NCBI GenBank assembly: GCA_021647405.1
Contig: JAKIUU010000026.1
Location: 1-36,648, forward strand
Direction: 5' to 3'
Length of the DNA stretch: 36,648 bases
Source: Flavobacteriaceae bacterium
GTDB taxonomy: Bacteria > Bacteroidota > Bacteroidia > Flavobacteriales > Flavobacteriaceae
Below are positions 33,457 to 36,648 of the stretch, piece by piece (the first letter of the stretch is position 1; each line of letters begins with the position of its first letter). The notes beneath the pieces were generated by a model, which saw nothing but the letters and a program-made list of their open reading frames with translations, searched no databases and had not been told where the DNA came from. The translations under genes were made by a program, and so were the position numbers.

Positions 33457-33876
33457 ATGAAAAAAAGGAAAATCATACCATATAATCCAAAGTTAAAAGT
33501 GTTGGCACGCAAACTGCGGAACAATTCAACCAAAGCAGAAATTATCCTTTGGCTAAAACTAAAAGGGAAACAAATGTATGGTTATGATTTTCATAGACAA
33601 AAACCTATTGCCAATTATATTTTAGATTTTTTTTGCCAAGAACTTATGTTAGGAATAGAAGTTGATGGGTACTCTCACGAGTTGTTAGAAGTTTATAACA
33701 AAGATGTTAAAAAAGAAGCCTCATTAAAAAAAATTGGTATAACTATTTTGAGATTTAGTGATTATCAGGTATTACGAGATATGGAAAATGTTTTAAGAGC
33801 TATTGAATATTTTATTTATGAATTTGAAAAAGGACACACCCCTAACCCCTCTCAAGAGGGGAATCTAACAGATTAA
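33457..33876 (+). CDS. DUF559 (Vsr-like endonuclease fold) protein
   Basis: A 139-residue protein of the DUF559 family, related to very-short-patch-repair and restriction-type nucleases. N-terminal part: LARKLRNNSTKAEIILWLKLKGKQ. The nuclease core is YDFHRQKPIANYILDFFC (Asp57) and GIEVDGYSH (Glu68, Asp70, His74), followed by LKKIGITILRFSDYQVL; these are the expected metal-binding acids. Residues 126-136 (GHTPNPSQEGN) are encoded by an inverted copy of the same palindromic repeat that precedes the gene, so the C-terminus is made of repeat sequence. Gene and repeats together make a unit of about 460 bp inserted between glpK and glpD. A role as the enzyme that spreads or nicks these repeats is my inference. 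A plain orphan nuclease is the alternative. Confidence 0.85.
   Translation: MKKRKIIPYNPKLKVLARKLRNNSTKAEIILWLKLKGKQMYGYDFHRQKPIANYILDFFCQELMLGIEVDGYSHELLEVYNKDVKKEASLKKIGITILRFSDYQVLRDMENVLRAIEYFIYEFEKGHTPNPSQEGNLTD
33834..33864 (-). repeat. G-rich palindromic repeat, copy C (inverted, inside the 3' end of the DUF559 gene)
   Basis: On the minus strand this is the hairpin CCCCTCTTGAGAGGGG plus tail TTAGGGGTGTGT, base for base the same as 29813-29843. With copy B it forms terminal inverted repeats around the DUF559 gene. Confidence 0.85.
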
Positions 33877-34069
33877 AATTATTTTAATTGATAAACAAAT
33901 TAAATGGAAAAATTATTTTATTACACAGCGATTATTGAAAACCTATTTTAAGAATATAAAAAGTCTAAAAATAAAATCAGCTTTTATTGCAGTTTTAATT
34001 GGAATCCCTGTAATTGTAATTCTTTTTTACTTAACAATATCAATAATGCTAATTAATCAACCTTTCTAA
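33869..34069 (+). pseudogene. Possible decayed small membrane-protein frame without a start codon
   Basis: An open frame of 66 codons stops at 34067-34069 but has no ATG, GTG or TTG near its start. It reads KWKNYFITQRLLKTYF, a basic stretch, then a good membrane helix (AFIAVLIGIPVIVILFYLTI). An out-of-frame ATG at 33904 runs for only 14 codons. It may be a gene fragment left by the insertion of the repeat unit on either side, or chance in A/T-rich DNA. Confidence 0.3.
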
Positions 34070-34075
34070 ACCTAA

Positions 34076-34125
34076 ATTCCCCTATAGCCTGCCCGACTTT
34101 AGCGGGAGAGGGGCTAGGGGTGTGT
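34076..34125 (+). repeat. G-rich palindromic repeat, copy D
   Basis: Same plan as copies A and B: ATTCCCC, then an inner hairpin (CCCG 34092-34095 with CGGG 34103-34106), then AGAGGGG and the tail CTAGGGGTGTGT (34114-34125). It ends 14 bases before the glpD start, so it lies in the glpD leader. Confidence 0.75.
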
Positions 34126-34139
34126 AAAAACAAACAACA

Positions 34140-35789
34140 ATGAACAACTTTTCAGCTTTAAATAGAACCCAAACAGTTAAACAACTAAGTAGAACCAAAT
34201 TCGATTTACTCATCATTGGTGGCGGCATTACCGGTGCTGGCATTGCATTGGATGCCGCTTCACGCGGTATGAAAGTGGCCTTGGTTGAGAAAAATGATTT
34301 CGCCTCGGGTACCAGTAGCAAATCTACAAAGTTAATACATGGGGGACTGCGCTATCTCAAGCAATTCGATTTTTGGTTGGTTAAAGAAGTGGGTACAGAA
34401 CGCGCCATTGTACACAAACTGGCCCCACATTTGGTCTTGCCAGAAAAGATGCTATTGCCCATCATAAAAGAAGGAACTTATGGCTCTTGGCTCACTTCAG
34501 TAGGATTGAAAATCTACGATATTCTGGCCAAAGTTTCGGGAGATGACAAACGTAAAATGCTCAATAAAAAAGAAACACTTGATTTAGAACCTTTGTTGCC
34601 AAAAACCATTTTAGAAGGCGCAGGTTATTATGCCGAGTACCGTACTGATGATGCCCGATTGACTATTGAAGTTTTAAAAACAGCTATAAAACACAAGGCC
34701 GTAGCGCTTAATTACTGCCAAGCCACAGGGTTTTTATATAAAAAAGGTTACGTTACTGGGATTGAAGCAGAAGACAGCATCACCAAAAACACTTTTAAAA
34801 TTAAAGCCAAATACATAGTGAGTGCCACAGGGCCATGGGTAGATAACCTAAGGCAATTAAACGATCTAAAAACAGGCAAACGCTTACACCTTACCAAAGG
34901 GGTACATTTGGTTTTTGACCGAGAAAAATTACCCGTAAAGCAAGCTGTTTATTTTGATGTGCCCGATGGACGCATGATGTTTGCCATCCCCAGAGGGAAG
35001 ACCACTTATATTGGCACAACCGACACCAATTACCAAGCCGACAAAGAAAATGTAACTGTAACAACCGCCGATGCAATTTATTTAATTAGTGCTGTAAATC
35101 AGATGTTTCCTGAAATTAATTTGAGTTTAGAAGATGTACTATCTAGTTGGGCAGGCTTGCGTCCTTTAATTCACGAAGAAGGAAAATCGGCTTCTGAACT
35201 GTCGCGAAAAGATGAAATTTTTGTGTCTGATTCTGGCCTAATTTCTATTGCGGGGGGTAAATTAACAGGTTATCGTAAAATGGCAGAACGCATAACCGAT
35301 TTGGTTTGCAAAAAATACAAACGCCGTTTAGACGGGACTTTTAAATCGGTTAAAACAGCAACTATTGCACTTGTAGGGGGGCCATTCAAAAATTATAAAT
35401 CGGTTTTAACTTATCAGAAAAAGGTCTTTAAACAAATTGAATCTTTTGGGTTTTCTACTATTGATGCCGCCTATCTCGTTCAAAATTACGGCAAGCAAAC
35501 AAATGAAATACTAAAATATTTTGAGACCTTAAAAACAGGCAAACCCGAAGTCAATTTGGCTTTAGCCGAATTGGATTTTTGTATAAAAAATGAAATGGTT
35601 GTTAATCCATTAGACTTTTTTATGCGCCGTACAGGACGCCTTTACTTCGATATAAAAAGTGTTGCCGACTTAAAAGAACCTGTTTTAAAAGCTTTTGCTA
35701 ACTACTTTAATTGGAGTGCTGCAACATTAAAATCTGAAAAAGAAATTTTGGAAGCTGAGTTGTTTAAGGCTTCAAATTTTGAAGGGTAA
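34140..35789 (+). CDS. glpD: Aerobic glycerol-3-phosphate dehydrogenase GlpD
   Basis: A 549-residue FAD enzyme that oxidises glycerol 3-phosphate to dihydroxyacetone phosphate at the inner membrane and feeds electrons to the quinone pool. The FAD motif is IIGGGITGAGIALDAASRG near residue 25, followed by the family signature FASGTSSKSTKLIHGGLRYL. SWAGLRPLIHEEG and GLISIAGGKLTGYRKMAERI are the later conserved segments. The C-terminal domain is the usual small helical one. It completes the route from glycerol (GlpF, GlpK) into glycolysis. With gpsA convergent next to it, both directions of the glycerol-3-phosphate/DHAP exchange are encoded together. Confidence 0.95.
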   Translation: MNNFSALNRTQTVKQLSRTKFDLLIIGGGITGAGIALDAASRGMKVALVEKNDFASGTSSKSTKLIHGGLRYLKQFDFWLVKEVGTERAIVHKLAPHLVLPEKMLLPIIKEGTYGSWLTSVGLKIYDILAKVSGDDKRKMLNKKETLDLEPLLPKTILEGAGYYAEYRTDDARLTIEVLKTAIKHKAVALNYCQATGFLYKKGYVTGIEAEDSITKNTFKIKAKYIVSATGPWVDNLRQLNDLKTGKRLHLTKGVHLVFDREKLPVKQAVYFDVPDGRMMFAIPRGKTTYIGTTDTNYQADKENVTVTTADAIYLISAVNQMFPEINLSLEDVLSSWAGLRPLIHEEGKSASELSRKDEIFVSDSGLISIAGGKLTGYRKMAERITDLVCKKYKRRLDGTFKSVKTATIALVGGPFKNYKSVLTYQKKVFKQIESFGFSTIDAAYLVQNYGKQTNEILKYFETLKTGKPEVNLALAELDFCIKNEMVVNPLDFFMRRTGRLYFDIKSVADLKEPVLKAFANYFNWSAATLKSEKEILEAELFKASNFEG

Positions 35790-35813
35790 ATAATGTCATT
35801 CTATTAAATTAAT

Positions 35814-35897
35814 GTCTTTCCCACGAAAGTGGGAATCCAAACTGGCTTCTGTATAGATTCCCGTTCCTGCCTGACGCAGGCTGGTTCACGGAAAGAC
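35814..35897. repeat. 84-base branched palindromic repeat between glpD and gpsA
   Basis: Outer arms GTCTTTCC (35814-35821) and GGAAAGAC (35890-35897) are exact complements. Inside are two smaller hairpins: CCCAC/GTGGG (35820-35824 with 35829-35833) and GCCTG/CAGGC (35869-35873 with 35877-35881). The whole can fold as a cloverleaf-like or cruciform structure. It lies between convergent genes and is probably also a bidirectional terminator. It belongs to a different repeat family from copies A-D. Confidence 0.65.
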
Positions 35898-35912
35898 CAG
35901 CAGGGTAAAAAA

Positions 35913-36648
35913 TCAATCCAACAAATTAGTCAGTTTTTTAAAGGCTTCTTTGGCATCATTACCCTCATATAAGATACCATAAACGGTGTCAATTATGGGG
36001 GTATTAGCCCCATTTTTTTGATTGATAAAATAGGCGCTTTTGGTAGCGTAATAACCTTCGGCCACCATACTCATTTCCATCATAGCCGATTTTACTGTAT
36101 AGCCTTTTCCTATCATCGTGCCAAACATGCGGTTGCGACTAAAGGTAGAATAGCCTGTAACCAATAAATCGCCCAAATAGGCCGAATTATTGATGTTGCG
36201 TTTCATGCGGTGAATTTTTTTTATAAAACGCTTCATCTCTCTGATGGCATTACTCATTAACACAGATTGAAAATTATCGCCGTAGCGTAAACCATGTGCC
36301 ATACCTGCTGCAATGGCAAAAATATTTTTAAGCATGGCCGCGTATTCTGTGCCTATAATATCATCCGAAATTTTAACTTTTATATAATCGCAAGCTAAAT
36401 TTTTACCAATAAAATTGGCTTTAGTTTTATCTCTACTGGCTATGGTTAAATAAGAAAGACGTTCTAAGGCCACTTCTTCTGCATGACAGGGTCCTGTTAT
36501 AACGCCAATATTTTCAAAAGGAATACTAAATTTTTGATTGAAATGCGCGCCCACAATTAATCCCGTAGAGGGGATGATTCCCTTAATGGCCGAGAAAATT
36601 ATTTTGTTTTTTAACGATATGGTCAGATTTTTTAAGGCTTCGTCTATA
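35913..36648 (-). CDS. gpsA: NAD(P)H-dependent glycerol-3-phosphate dehydrogenase GpsA, 5' part outside the window
   Basis: The frame stays open to the right edge; about 245 C-terminal residues are visible. SAIKGIIPSTG, then GVITGPCHAEEVA, are the conserved substrate-side segments. KNIFAIAAGMAHGLRYGDN holds the catalytic lysine region, and the C-terminal domain continues through LVTGYSTFSRNRMFG to VYGILYEGNDAKEAF. The Rossmann NAD-binding domain lies outside the window. GpsA reduces dihydroxyacetone phosphate to sn-glycerol 3-phosphate for phospholipid synthesis. A GTG at 36554 could pass for a start, but conserved GpsA sequence continues upstream of it, so the gene is truncated by the window edge, not broken. 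Confidence 0.93.
   Translation of the reverse strand, partial: IDEALKNLTISLKNKIIFSAIKGIIPSTGLIVGAHFNQKFSIPFENIGVITGPCHAEEVALERLSYLTIASRDKTKANFIGKNLACDYIKVKISDDIIGTEYAAMLKNIFAIAAGMAHGLRYGDNFQSVLMSNAIREMKRFIKKIHRMKRNINNSAYLGDLLVTGYSTFSRNRMFGTMIGKGYTVKSAMMEMSMVAEGYYATKSAYFINQKNGANTPIIDTVYGILYEGNDAKEAFKKLTNLLD

Noticed and set aside
36552..36554. GTG start for a short complete GpsA
   Set aside because: Conserved GpsA sequence (SAIKGIIPSTG) continues in frame to the window edge, so the gene is cut by the window rather than short.

Overview
The window is chromosomal DNA from a low-GC Bacteroidota, most probably a marine-type Flavobacteriaceae. The evidence is protein content and gene order (rsmA-mgtE, GH3 next to DUF2797, fabD, long-chain polyprenyl synthase), -7 promoter boxes of the Bacteroidota type TAnnTTTG, lack of clear Shine-Dalgarno sites, and the kinds of palindromic intergenic repeats seen. 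I recognise no tRNA, rRNA, CRISPR array, prophage or intact classical insertion sequence.

Layout. 1-8.6 kb is housekeeping: the end of rsmA, mgtE, glnS, a polyprenyl diphosphate synthase, a GH3-family enzyme divergent from a DUF2797 gene, and a sodium:solute symporter. 9-22.2 kb is a sugar-oxidation locus. A porin and a GMC-type FAD dehydrogenase run rightward. A seven-gene leftward operon follows (19660 down to 12015): TIM-barrel lipoprotein, MFS permease, Gfo/Idh/MocA oxidoreductase, cytoplasmic TIM-barrel protein, second GMC dehydrogenase, its Tat-signal small subunit, DUF1080 lipoprotein. Divergent from it lies a third GMC dehydrogenase with its own Tat-signal small subunit. The divergent promoter region holds a perfect 36-bp palindrome of LacI-family type. 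The best reading is a 3-keto-glycoside pathway: glycosides are oxidised at C3 in the periplasm, cleaved or rehydrated there by DUF1080 and TIM-barrel lipoproteins, and the keto-sugar is imported and reduced or isomerised in the cytoplasm.

22.2-24.9 kb holds a queuosine-precursor transporter gene (leftward) and a rightward fabD, crotonase and 59-residue membrane protein operon. 24.9-27.3 kb is the oddest non-coding part: an aldehyde dehydrogenase gene lies between two ~300-bp direct repeats, each ending in the same promoter box, so the gene looks like a cassette that recombination could loop out while leaving a promoter for the next operon. 27.3-31.1 kb carries DUF1330, molybdopterin oxidoreductase and DUF3179 genes.

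31.1-36.6 kb is glycerol metabolism: glpF, glpK, glpD and, convergent, the 3' part of gpsA. glpK and glpD are separated by a DUF559 (Vsr-like endonuclease) gene enclosed by inverted copies of a G-rich palindromic repeat. Two more copies, without the gene, lie at 29.8 and 34.1 kb. This nuclease-plus-repeat unit is my best candidate for an undescribed system: a REP/RAYT-like element with a different enzyme. Function and mobility are inference; the repeat arrangement is directly visible.
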